A stretch of DNA of 62,069 nt from the NCBI GenBank assembly GCA_030611315.1, contig JAUWPZ010000003.1, positions 1-62,069 on the forward strand, given 5' to 3'. Positions within the stretch are counted from its first letter, which is position 1; each line of letters opens with the position of its first letter. The stretch is from Sedimentisphaerales bacterium (lineage in GTDB: Bacteria; Planctomycetota; Phycisphaerae; Sedimentisphaerales; Anaerobacaceae). A program made the position numbers and the translations under genes. Below the pieces are notes generated by a model. That model was not told the origin of the DNA and searched no databases. It worked only from the letters and a program-made list of their open reading frames with translations. Below are positions 44,259 to 52,409 of the stretch, piece after piece.

Positions 44259-46145
44259 TTACTTTTCTACTGTTATCCGCATAACCTTCTTGTCGATGAT
44301 GACTGTTCCGGTCTCGATGGTCTTTTCGAGCCAATGTTGGTAAGGCCTGCTCTGAAGGGCCCTTTTCGCATTCTGGAGGACCAGCATCTTCGTCGCCGGC
44401 AGGTCGGGCAGCTCTGCCGCTTCCACGGTTAAACCGCTGGGCGGCAGGCTCAAAAGACAATACAGCCTGTCTCTGTCGATTTTCAAAGAATTGTTTATCG
44501 CCTCAACCAAGCCCGTAAGATTCCGCCCAATATATCTATAAGGAACGGTTTTGAGAAGAAACTGCTCGTAATCTCGCGAGCCGCACACCGTCAATTCGTA
44601 TTTTCCAGGCGGCAAATCATCGGGTATTTTCAAGCTGCACAGGTATTTTTTCTTTCCCGCCAGAACTTTTTCGATAATTGTCTCGATATCGATATTTTCG
44701 CCGGCCTTGACTTTGGAATCCGACAAATTGACCGACCATATACGCGAAGTGATGTCAGTTGCCGTAACGCGGATATCAAAATCGACTGATTTAATATCAA
44801 CTTCTTTGTACGGGTTGGCCATAAGCAGCAAAATCGAGCCGGCGCTTTCCATCAGCAACTCACTCACACTCGTCCCGGCGGAGACGTTTTCAAAGGTAAT
44901 CGGGTCAAATCCCTCTATGTCGATGGCTACTTTGTACTCAATCGAATGGTCGGGCGGCAAAGAGCCCATGTAAAGTACCGCCCCGGCGACGGCCGAGCGA
45001 ACCGACGCCGGTGTGTACAGTAGATTTTTGGAAACCCGGCAGTTGTACACTCGTTTTTCGGGGTCATTGTAGCGGTCAACTCGTATCGTCAGCGGGAACG
45101 TCCGCGCTGTTGCGCCGAGCTGCCCGAGTACCGCCATGCCCTCGTCAGTTGTCATGGCGCCGACTGTCCGGCCCATGCTGCACAACTTCGTGGACCGAAG
45201 CAGACTTGATATCACGGTGTGCACTTTCCCTGTGGCCATCGGCAAATCCACCGAGCCGTAACCGAGAAACGTGTGCCCAAAGCCATATATCTTATCGCCT
45301 CTGACTTCTGTTACCGTTCCATACACGCCCATTGTTATATCGCCGCTTACCAGCGGTACGGCAAGGCAGGCTCCCGGGACTAATTTATCATCCGGCTGTT
45401 CGTTTTCCGCCCCACTTTCGGCGTTCCCGCCAATGCCGGGGACGACCATAAATCCTAAAGGTTCGAAAGTGGCTTTTAACTGCCTGCAAACCTCAGCCGG
45501 TAGTCCAGTGGTGATCAACGGACAAGGTAGAGCCGCAGCACCGGCCAGGCCGGAGTTTCTGGAAAATCGTGGGTTTGTAATTTGCCTGTCAATTTCCGCA
45601 AAATCAATCGGCCTGGAGAAATCGAATGCGTATCCTGTATTCGCCGCCGCGTAGTTCTTCTCCGGCTTCTTGTTTCCTGCCCGGCCTACTGTTAGCATTT
45701 CGGCAATTGGCGTAACGCCGTAAAGCGGGTCCTTGCTGTAGAGCCACCCAAAGGCCAGTGCCCCGGCTAATCGGCCATCGATATAGACCGGCGAACCACT
45801 ACACCCGCCCACCGGACCGGTGTGGATAAAACGCTCGTCAGTTCCCCTGACCAGAATCGCGTTCCTGCCCGGCTCCATATTGCGTACTACATCCACAACT
45901 TCCAGAGAAAACTTTTCAATCCCGGCAATTCCATACACCGTCAGGCAATGTGCCTCCATTCCCGGCTTAATTTCGTCGATATCGATGTATTTAGCCGGGT
46001 CCCAAAGGCCTTCCAATCCATCGGGCACCTGTGCCTTATTCGGCTGCTCAGAAGCCGCACAGAGCGAAGCAGCCAGAAACAGGAAAAAGTAGAAAGTGAA
46101 GATAGGTAAGTTGTGTTTTTCGCCTTTCACCTTTATTTTGAGCAT
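44259..46145 (-). CDS. SpoIVB-type (family S55) serine peptidase-like secreted protein
   Basis: The 628-residue protein has a signal peptide and an S55-like domain. GMEAHCLTVYGIAGIEKF and FIHTGPVGGCSGSPVYIDGR carry the SGSP nucleophile; GVTPIAEML and GDKIYGFGHTFLGYGSVDLP are further signatures. The expected catalytic His may be that of FIHTG or GFGHT. S55 peptidases in Bacillus trigger sigma-K activation; many planctomycetes and acidobacteria carry long exported versions of unknown role. The C-terminal 250 residues are a beta-rich domain. It precedes the propeller protein gene. Confidence 0.8.
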   Translation of the reverse strand: MLKIKVKGEKHNLPIFTFYFFLFLAASLCAASEQPNKAQVPDGLEGLWDPAKYIDIDEIKPGMEAHCLTVYGIAGIEKFSLEVVDVVRNMEPGRNAILVRGTDERFIHTGPVGGCSGSPVYIDGRLAGALAFGWLYSKDPLYGVTPIAEMLTVGRAGNKKPEKNYAAANTGYAFDFSRPIDFAEIDRQITNPRFSRNSGLAGAAALPCPLITTGLPAEVCRQLKATFEPLGFMVVPGIGGNAESGAENEQPDDKLVPGACLAVPLVSGDITMGVYGTVTEVRGDKIYGFGHTFLGYGSVDLPMATGKVHTVISSLLRSTKLCSMGRTVGAMTTDEGMAVLGQLGATARTFPLTIRVDRYNDPEKRVYNCRVSKNLLYTPASVRSAVAGAVLYMGSLPPDHSIEYKVAIDIEGFDPITFENVSAGTSVSELLMESAGSILLLMANPYKEVDIKSVDFDIRVTATDITSRIWSVNLSDSKVKAGENIDIETIIEKVLAGKKKYLCSLKIPDDLPPGKYELTVCGSRDYEQFLLKTVPYRYIGRNLTGLVEAINNSLKIDRDRLYCLLSLPPSGLTVEAAELPDLPATKMLVLQNAKRALQSRPYQHWLEKTIETGTVIIDKKVMRITVEK

Positions 46146-46199
46146 TTATGTCCTTTCTATATAATTTTCGGGCAAAATACTAATTGATTGTTAGATAAA

Positions 46200-46228
46200 T
46201 TGCAAGAGAAAAGATATTTTGCTACAAT
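46200..46228 (+). promoter_or_regulatory. Sigma-70-like promoter for the TPR/rluD pair
   Basis: TTGCAA (46200-46205) and TACAAT (46223-46228) are separated by 17 nt, about 80 nt before the ATG at 46308. The region is divergent with the S55 gene. Confidence 0.55.
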
Positions 46229-46307
46229 ACTCTTCTGTGTTCGCAGTGGAATTCCGATATATCGGGATGGGTAATAGTCTGTTTTTGGGTAAGAAACGGG
46301 GACAAAA

Positions 46308-47240
46308 ATGAAATCCGACCATCGGCACGAGCTGAAAACCAATGAATTGGCCGAGTGGCTAATAAACTTTCCACAATGGACGAAGGACAACCTGATAACG
46401 ATTATCTGCGTATTGGCGTTGATTATTGTCGTTGCAGGTGTTTGGTTTTGGAAATTCTATGGCAAAAAGGTGGCATCAGTTCAAAAGCAAATCGAGCTTA
46501 CAAACTTTGTGAACCAGCTATCGCAGAGCAAAATGCAAATCATTAGCGCACAAGCCCAGGGTAAAGACGTGTCGTTTATCCTTCTCCAACCGGCAAACAA
46601 CCTCGAAACATTCGCCCGGGGCGAAAATGACGACATAATGGCGGCTTTGGCGCTTATTAAGCGGGCGGAAGCCCTGCGTACAGATTTGCATTACCGTCCC
46701 GGGACTGTACCAGGGGCGGATTTAACTGCGCAAATAAACAAGGCAAAGGCCAGTTACACCGAAGCCGTCGATAGGGCCGGGGCTAATCCTTTGTTAATGG
46801 CTATGGCCACATTTGGGTTGGGACTATGCGCCGAAGAGATTGGTAATTTTAAAGAGGCCGAGCAAATATACCGCGACATTACGGAAAACCCCAATTTCGA
46901 AGGTACCACAGTCGGCGTCCAGGCAAAGTACCGTCTTGAGACAATGGCTGATTACAAGCAAAAAATAGTCTTCATGCCCTCCCCAAGACTACAACCGCCG
47001 TTCCAAATGCCGCCCTTTGATGCAAATCTGCCTGCCGGGTCTGATTTGCCTGCAGAGTTCAATCTGCCGGCGGAAGTCATTTCGTTGGCCACTGCCAATA
47101 TCCTTGATATCAATTTGCCCACTGAGGCCAATCAGGCAGCTGTTCCGAATACTGTCTCCATATTCGCTGAGCCGAATCAGGCCTCGGAAGATTCCAACAA
47201 TGTCTCTGAGCCGCCCGAAGCCAATCCGCCCGGCAGATAA
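46308..47240 (+). CDS. Membrane-anchored TPR protein with Pro/Asn-rich tail
   Basis: The 310-residue protein has a cytoplasmic start (about 35 residues), one membrane segment (LITIICVLALIIVVAGVWFW) and an exported helical domain resembling the YfgM/BamD-like TPR group (AKASYTEAVDRAG; FGLGLCAEEIGNFKEAEQIY). A low-complexity tail repeats LPAxxxLPAE and is rich in Asn and Pro. YfgM-like proteins assist the Sec translocon; that role is inference. GGGGAC precedes the ATG. rluD starts 16 bp downstream, so the two form an operon. Confidence 0.6.
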   Translation: MKSDHRHELKTNELAEWLINFPQWTKDNLITIICVLALIIVVAGVWFWKFYGKKVASVQKQIELTNFVNQLSQSKMQIISAQAQGKDVSFILLQPANNLETFARGENDDIMAALALIKRAEALRTDLHYRPGTVPGADLTAQINKAKASYTEAVDRAGANPLLMAMATFGLGLCAEEIGNFKEAEQIYRDITENPNFEGTTVGVQAKYRLETMADYKQKIVFMPSPRLQPPFQMPPFDANLPAGSDLPAEFNLPAEVISLATANILDINLPTEANQAAVPNTVSIFAEPNQASEDSNNVSEPPEANPPGR

Positions 47241-47256
47241 TTAACGAAACAACAAG

Positions 47257-48249
47257 ATGAGCCAGACTCCGGATGTTAGAAGTGAACAGTTGACGATTCA
47301 GGTTGGAAGTTCAATCAAAGAACGCAGAGTTGATAAGTATCTCCACGGACGAGTCGAATTATCGGAATTCAGCCGACGTTTCATCCAGACCATAATCAAG
47401 GAAGGCGCGGTTAAGGTTAACGGGTCAATCGTCAAGCCGAGTTTTAGGTTGAGTCCGGGCGATAAAATCGACATGGCAGTTCCCGAATTGCCGAAGAAAG
47501 AGATTCTGCCTGAAGATATCCCGCTGGATATCATTTACGAGGATTCCTCCCTTATAGTCCTCAATAAACAAGCCGATATGCTTGTCCACCCGGCGCGCGG
47601 CAACCTGCACGGCACCTTGGTCAACGCCCTGGCGTTTTATTCGGATAAGCTCTCAAGCGGTCTGGGAGAATTCAGGCCGGGCATCGTTCATCGGCTCGAC
47701 AGGAATACCACCGGGGTCATGGTCGTTGCGAAAAACGATACCGCCCAGTGGAGAATTGCCAAGCAATTTGAGCGCCGCCAGGTAAAAAAGACTTATCTTG
47801 CGATTGTCCATGGATGCCCTGAGTTGACCGCTGACCGCATAAAGGCGCCGTTGGGCGTCCACCCGAGGATGAGGGAGAAATACGCTGTTCGCCCGGAAGT
47901 CGGCAAAGAATCAATCACTTTTTACCAGGTGCTCGAGGAATTTCGCGGCTACTCTTTGTTGGAGTTGTCCCCCAGGACCGGCCGAACGCACCAGATTCGC
48001 GTGCACCTTTCATATATAAAACACCCCATCGTTGGCGATGATATGTATGGCGGCAAGTTCGTCTATCCCTGGCAGTTGGCCGACGCCGAGCAAACCGTCC
48101 AGGAGCCTGTTATAAATCGCTTCGCCCTTCACGCCTCAACGCTCGAATTCAGACACCCCCAAAGCGCCGAAATAGTGAAATTCGAGATGCCCCTGCCTGA
48201 AGATATGCAGAACTTACTCGATATGCTGAGAAAATACCGAAAGACCTAA
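47257..48249 (+). CDS. rluD: RluD-type 23S rRNA pseudouridine synthase
   Basis: The 330-residue protein has an N-terminal S4 RNA-binding domain (RVDKYLHGRVELSEFSRRFI) and the RluA-family catalytic domain. The catalytic Asp lies in PGIVHRLDRNTTGVMVVAKN. LELSPRTGRTHQIRVHLSYI is the C-terminal signature. The S4 domain and sequence type point to RluD (positions 1911/1915/1917), although RluC-like specificity cannot be excluded. Confidence 0.9.
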   Translation: MSQTPDVRSEQLTIQVGSSIKERRVDKYLHGRVELSEFSRRFIQTIIKEGAVKVNGSIVKPSFRLSPGDKIDMAVPELPKKEILPEDIPLDIIYEDSSLIVLNKQADMLVHPARGNLHGTLVNALAFYSDKLSSGLGEFRPGIVHRLDRNTTGVMVVAKNDTAQWRIAKQFERRQVKKTYLAIVHGCPELTADRIKAPLGVHPRMREKYAVRPEVGKESITFYQVLEEFRGYSLLELSPRTGRTHQIRVHLSYIKHPIVGDDMYGGKFVYPWQLADAEQTVQEPVINRFALHASTLEFRHPQSAEIVKFEMPLPEDMQNLLDMLRKYRKT

Positions 48250-48342
48250 AACGCTGAACAGGCGTTCATGTGGTTCTCGTCTTTAAATAGACCGCAAAGC
48301 AGGAATTTGCAAGGACCAAAACGTCAAACAGAGCCATCTGCG

Positions 48343-49008
48343 TTAGGGAATGATTTTAACAGGCTTGTCTTCAGAGTATTTCTTGTTTGCTTTCGCCACG
48401 CACATTATTTCAGTTTCGGATTTGCTTATACCTACAAACATTAAGGAGTGCCAATAAACAGCCGTTGCATGCCCGACTTCTAAACGCTTTTTGATCCGCG
48501 CGAAATCCTTGTCAAAAGGCTTGTATCTGAAATGCTGAAAGACAGAAACCACTGACCTTGCGGGTACTTGTTTCAGGATGTCCACTATGTCAGTGTACAG
48601 GATATGCTGCTCGCTAAACGACTTCTCCGGCTCAAAACCGATATCAGGGTCAATGAGAAACAACTGATCTTCATCAGGTAACAGACCGGAAAAATATCTT
48701 CTTCTGTTCTGATTAGTTATGTATGTGCTGCGGTTGTGCAAATTGACTCTATATTTGGCGTTTGTTCTATGAGGTAAACTTGTGACCAGACCGATATCTC
48801 TGACATTCCTCAAATCATTGCAGAACTCGATAATTTCTTTTTGTGCGGGGAATAATGTTGCGGGTGTTCCTCCCTCATTACCCTTATCATCAGGTGTAAG
48901 CATTGGAACAACATTTAGAACCTGAGAATTCAGTTCCCTCGCCAGGAAATCATGATAGTCCCACTTGAAACTATCTTTCGAGTCGCCAAGATACTGTTTT
49001 TTCATCAT
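48343..49008 (-). CDS. Uncharacterised protein beside an MNT/HEPN remnant
   Basis: The 221-residue soluble protein is not recognised with certainty. It starts MMKKQYLGDSKDSFKWDYHD and includes VVPMLTPDD, LFLIDPDIGFEP and SVFQHFRY. The alternating strand/helix pattern with an Asp-Pro-Asp after hydrophobic residues resembles a Rossmann-like methyltransferase or nuclease, but no SAM motif is clear. Similar short proteins occur in mobile defence-type loci, as far as I recall. AGAAGGGA is upstream and the start overlaps the stop of the truncated HEPN gene by 4 nt, so it is translated from the same transcript. Confidence 0.45.
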   Translation of the reverse strand: MMKKQYLGDSKDSFKWDYHDFLARELNSQVLNVVPMLTPDDKGNEGGTPATLFPAQKEIIEFCNDLRNVRDIGLVTSLPHRTNAKYRVNLHNRSTYITNQNRRRYFSGLLPDEDQLFLIDPDIGFEPEKSFSEQHILYTDIVDILKQVPARSVVSVFQHFRYKPFDKDFARIKKRLEVGHATAVYWHSLMFVGISKSETEIMCVAKANKKYSEDKPVKIIP

Positions 49009-49181
49009 TCCCTTCTGTGGTAAATGAGCGGTTCCCTAGTGACTTTTCCTACGGCCTGTTGGGCATTAAAAGCGGCACACCAATAAACCGCCTCGTTGTC
49101 GTTGAGCACCAAATCCGCCAGGCGCAAATCGTCTTCGGCCCTCGTCAGCCATTGCCTTGTCAATTCCAGTTTAGGATCCAT
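49005..49181 (-). pseudogene. Truncated HEPN-domain (HepT-like) toxin gene
   Basis: From MDPKLELTRQ (49181) the 58-codon frame matches the first helices of a HEPN protein (TRQWLTRAEDDLRLADLVLN; YWCAAFNAQQAVGK). It then diverges to TREPLIYHRRE and stops. The RX4-6H RNase motif and the last two helices are missing, so it cannot be an active HepT nuclease. The break falls just before the ribosome binding site of the next gene, which suggests a deletion fused a foreign gene onto the operon. Overlaps the MNT gene by 11 nt. Confidence 0.6.
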
Positions 49182-49494
49182 AAATGACCCTTCCATCAAG
49201 AAAGGCTTCGTTCATAACGTTGTTGACCATGTGGCGGTACCTCTCGAACGGTGACTTGGTGCAGACAATCAAATCTACCGGAGTTTTCAAGCCCCACAGA
49301 CTTGCTCTGCCTTTCCGGGCAACGTCACGTGTGGATTTGTCGGTTTCGCCAATCACAGCCAACAGGTCTATGTCGCTGTCCTGGTCGGCATTACCCGCAG
49401 CGTGTGAGCCAAAAAGATAAATTCTCTCCGGGTGTATTGACTCGGCTAATCGCATAGTGATTTCATCAAGTAGTTCCGTAGAAAGTTTTTTCAT
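49171..49494 (-). CDS. MNT-type nucleotidyltransferase (MntA-like antitoxin)
   Basis: The 107-residue protein is a minimal nucleotidyltransferase. GSHAAGNADQDSDIDLLAVI holds the GSx10DxD motif with both metal-binding Asp, and a third Asp lies in TPVDLIVC. In MntA/HepT (type VII toxin-antitoxin) pairs, MntA AMPylates the HEPN toxin. Here the partner is truncated, leaving an orphan antitoxin. It is the first gene of the three-gene minus-strand locus. Confidence 0.8.
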   Translation of the reverse strand: MKKLSTELLDEITMRLAESIHPERIYLFGSHAAGNADQDSDIDLLAVIGETDKSTRDVARKGRASLWGLKTPVDLIVCTKSPFERYRHMVNNVMNEAFLDGRVIYGS

Positions 49495-49555
49495 ACAACT
49501 ACACCCTTAATATTATTAGTCGGCTTTATTTAAGCTGCTCATAATCTCACATGCC

Positions 49556-50245
49556 TTACTCCTGCGGTAGTTTTGCAAGGTCCGCGTCGGAGCCGGCGAC
49601 CATCAAAATGTCGTCCTGATAAACAACGGTGCCGGGCATCGGGACGTTTATAATGCCGCCTTTCTCGCTCTTTTTGGTTTTGCTGTGCTCGCCTCTTTTG
49701 ATGGCAACAAGATTGACGTTGTACTTCTGGCGCAGTTGCAAATCTATAATCGTCTTGCCGTCGAAGCTGGCAGGGGCCTTTATCCGGGCCAGGCTGTAGC
49801 CGGGTGCGAAATCTATTTTTTCTCCGATTTGCGGCGCGATGAGCTTATACGCCCATCTTTGAGCCGATTCGATTTCAGGATAGATGACCTCCGTAGCGCC
49901 TACCTTGGAAAAGACCTCTCCGGCAATCAAGTCCTCGGCTCTTGCATATATGTGCTTGACGCCCATCTGCCGCAGGTTCACTACCGTCAGAATCGCAGAC
50001 TCGAAGCCCCTTCCGGTGCCCTGTCCTATACCGATAATGGCGCAGTCAACCTTATCGACGCCCTGTGCCTTGAGCGCCTCTTCGTCGGTGCTGTCGAGCC
50101 TGACGGCGTGACTGACCTGGTCGCCGATCAGCTCTATCTCATCTCTGTTCTTGTCGATAGCGATGACCTCCGCCCCGCTCATGGCAAGTGCGATGGCCAG
50201 TTTCTTTCCGAACCGTCCCAATCCTATTACAGCAAACCGTTTCAT
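49556..50245 (-). CDS. TrkA/KtrA-type potassium channel regulatory subunit
   Basis: The start MKRFAVIGLGRFGKKLAIAL (50245, GAGGTAAC upstream) is the RCK-N NAD-binding motif; the longer frame to 50326 translates heptamer repeats. The 229-residue protein has one RCK-N domain (CAIIGIGQGTGRGFESAILT) and one RCK-C domain (LARIKAPASFDGKTIIDLQL to DDILMVAG). This is a KtrA-like single unit rather than the doubled TrkA. It gates the TrkH-like channel encoded 100 bp upstream on the same strand. Confidence 0.87.
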   Translation of the reverse strand: MKRFAVIGLGRFGKKLAIALAMSGAEVIAIDKNRDEIELIGDQVSHAVRLDSTDEEALKAQGVDKVDCAIIGIGQGTGRGFESAILTVVNLRQMGVKHIYARAEDLIAGEVFSKVGATEVIYPEIESAQRWAYKLIAPQIGEKIDFAPGYSLARIKAPASFDGKTIIDLQLRQKYNVNLVAIKRGEHSKTKKSEKGGIINVPMPGTVVYQDDILMVAGSDADLAKLPQE

Positions 50246-50256
50246 AACTGTTACCT

Positions 50257-50340
50257 CGTATATCGTATTGCGTATTGCGTATATCGTATCGCGTATTGCG
50301 TTCTTGTTTTGCGCGATACCCATCACGCAATACGCACGAC
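50257..50340. repeat. Heptamer array between the trkH-like and trkA-like genes
   Basis: Six CGTATTG-type units are followed by a tail that ends in their inverted complement (GCAATAC). It is a copy of the composite at 44171-44247. Confidence 0.75.
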
Positions 50341-50344
50341 GAAT

Positions 50345-52117
50345 TTATCCGACAATTATGGTTTCATCCGGATAGTTGTATTGGACCGGTTTCAGGTTAA
50401 ATGTCAGCGCCGCCAGCAACGTCAACGGCCCAAGTCTGCCGATAAGCATCACGGCTATAATAATCAATTTGCCGGGCGTTGTCAAAGAAGGTGTTATTCC
50501 GGTTGTCAGGCCTACTGTCCCCAGCGCCGAGGCCGCCTCGAACATAATATCCGACATCGTAAAAGGCCGGGCGTTCTCGGTGATGCTGAGAGCGAGCGTC
50601 GCCGCGAACAGAACCACGACTAAAAGCAGCGTAATAGTTATTGCCCGCCCGACGACAACTATCCGAACCGAACGCCGAAACATCTCGACTTCGGAGCGTT
50701 TTCGCAGAGCCGCAATAACCGTCATTATTATTACCGCCAGCGTTACTGTCTTTATGCCGCCTGCAGTTGAGCCGGGCGAACCTCCGATAAACATGAGCAG
50801 TATTAAGACAAACTTGCTCGAATCCGACATCGCAGAGATATTGGCGGTATTGAAGCCGGCCGTCCTGGCCGTAATCGACTGAAACAGTGCGCCCAGAATC
50901 CCTGTCTTTGCAATTGAACTATCCCCGCCTGCGTATCGCTCGAACAGAAGAATAGCCAGCATCCCCAGGACTATCAGGCACGCACTTACACTGAGAACTA
51001 TCTTGGTTTGCAGCCGCATTCTTTTCGGCGCTTCCATTGAAAAGCGGTAGCGCTTATTCAAGGACTTTTTGAAAAATCGCTTTGTCCTGTTAACTGCGAT
51101 ATTGGCCAGGTCGTAAAGCACGCTGAAACCGAGGCCGCCCAGGATTATCAGCGGACATATAACCCCGAATACTCCCCAGCTTTTATGGTAGCGCTCGAAA
51201 CTATCGCCGAACAAACTAAAACCCGCATTGCAAAAAGCGCTGATGGAATGAAAGATACTGCAGAACCACTTATGCTGCACACTATCGTCCCACATCCCGA
51301 AAATGCTGACCGCACCGACGGCCTCGATAAGTATCGTCCCAACGAAGATAAAAGCTATCATATTGCCTATTCGGCTTAGCGTTCTGGCGCTTAGCAAATC
51401 CTGCATTGCCACCGATTCGCGCAGGCTCAGTGCCTGGCCCAACAGCAGCGCAATTACCGCACCGAACACGACTATCCCCAGGCCGCCAAGTTGAATCAGC
51501 GTCAGAATCACGACCTTTCCCATCAAGCTAAAGTCTTCTCCCGTATTCTTTACGATAAGCCCGGTAACGCAGGTGGCGCTGGTCGAGGTAAACAAGGCAT
51601 CGACAGGGCTCAGGCTTTCGTTCGTGGACGCCTTCGGCAGCATCAGAAGTCCCGCCCCGGAGATTATCAGGACTAGAAAACTCGCGATTAATGTCAGCGC
51701 TGGATTCTTTCCCGACGCCGCCAGATTCACGCTGGTCCTGCAAAGCTTGATAACGACCTGCAGAGCGATATAAATACCCACCGCGAAATGGCGAACTACC
51801 GAGGACTCTTCCGGGGTGGGAGCAAACCAATGGCCCGCCCCGAGAACGGTAATGCCAAACGCGAATAAAAGGGGAATTTCAAACCAGTTCGCTTTCCAGA
51901 ACTCTGCTTTCGAAAAGGCATTAGTCAGCCGAATCACTTTCTCGGCGATGAATAAAAAGAGTAAAGCGACCTGGACGGCAAAAAGGAGCGTCTCCGGCAG
52001 CTTGGGCTCATCAAAGCCGGAAAGCAGGACAAAGGACGCCGCGACAACCGCCGCGAGCAGGGCGTTGACCCCGATTAAAACCTTCTCCAACCGGTTGTTT
52101 TTGTAGGTCATCTGCAT
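50345..52117 (-). CDS. TrkH/KtrB-type potassium transporter
   Basis: The 590-residue membrane protein has about ten to twelve hydrophobic segments. Four selectivity P-loop regions are visible around FTSTSATCVTGL, FHSISAFCNAGFSL, FQSITARTAGFN and FEAASALGTVGLTTGI, each with the Gly that lines the pore. The N-terminal 100 residues carry extra membrane segments, as in some KtrB relatives. It forms the channel part of a K+ uptake system with the downstream RCK subunit. Confidence 0.88.
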   Translation of the reverse strand: MQMTYKNNRLEKVLIGVNALLAAVVAASFVLLSGFDEPKLPETLLFAVQVALLFLFIAEKVIRLTNAFSKAEFWKANWFEIPLLFAFGITVLGAGHWFAPTPEESSVVRHFAVGIYIALQVVIKLCRTSVNLAASGKNPALTLIASFLVLIISGAGLLMLPKASTNESLSPVDALFTSTSATCVTGLIVKNTGEDFSLMGKVVILTLIQLGGLGIVVFGAVIALLLGQALSLRESVAMQDLLSARTLSRIGNMIAFIFVGTILIEAVGAVSIFGMWDDSVQHKWFCSIFHSISAFCNAGFSLFGDSFERYHKSWGVFGVICPLIILGGLGFSVLYDLANIAVNRTKRFFKKSLNKRYRFSMEAPKRMRLQTKIVLSVSACLIVLGMLAILLFERYAGGDSSIAKTGILGALFQSITARTAGFNTANISAMSDSSKFVLILLMFIGGSPGSTAGGIKTVTLAVIIMTVIAALRKRSEVEMFRRSVRIVVVGRAITITLLLVVVLFAATLALSITENARPFTMSDIMFEAASALGTVGLTTGITPSLTTPGKLIIIAVMLIGRLGPLTLLAALTFNLKPVQYNYPDETIIVG

Positions 52118-52409
52118 AATTAGCGTTTAGCGCGTAGGACTTAGTTTGTCATTCCCGCGCCAAGCAGGAATTTATCAACTATTGGCATAAAATTAACTAA
52201 TATCTTTCGGCTTTTTACACCTTTTCTCGGCTCAATTCCAGTAAAATTTATTGGGCCGAAATGCTCTGGGGGACGGTCGAATCTTCCAAATTTAGTGACT
52301 CCGAAGTGGTTAGATACGGGGATTGCCCGAAAAATGGCGGGTAAAAATCGTCAAAAATGTGCAAAAATACGCAAAAAGTCGGCGAAAAGTCACAAAAATA
52401 CCCGTTTTT
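52118..52409. other. Spacer between recG and the potassium system
   Basis: Contains a REP-type palindrome (CATTCCCGCGCCAAGCAGGAAT, about 52149-52170) and an A-rich stretch with recurring CAAAAA at 52340-52400. No gene seen. Confidence 0.45.
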
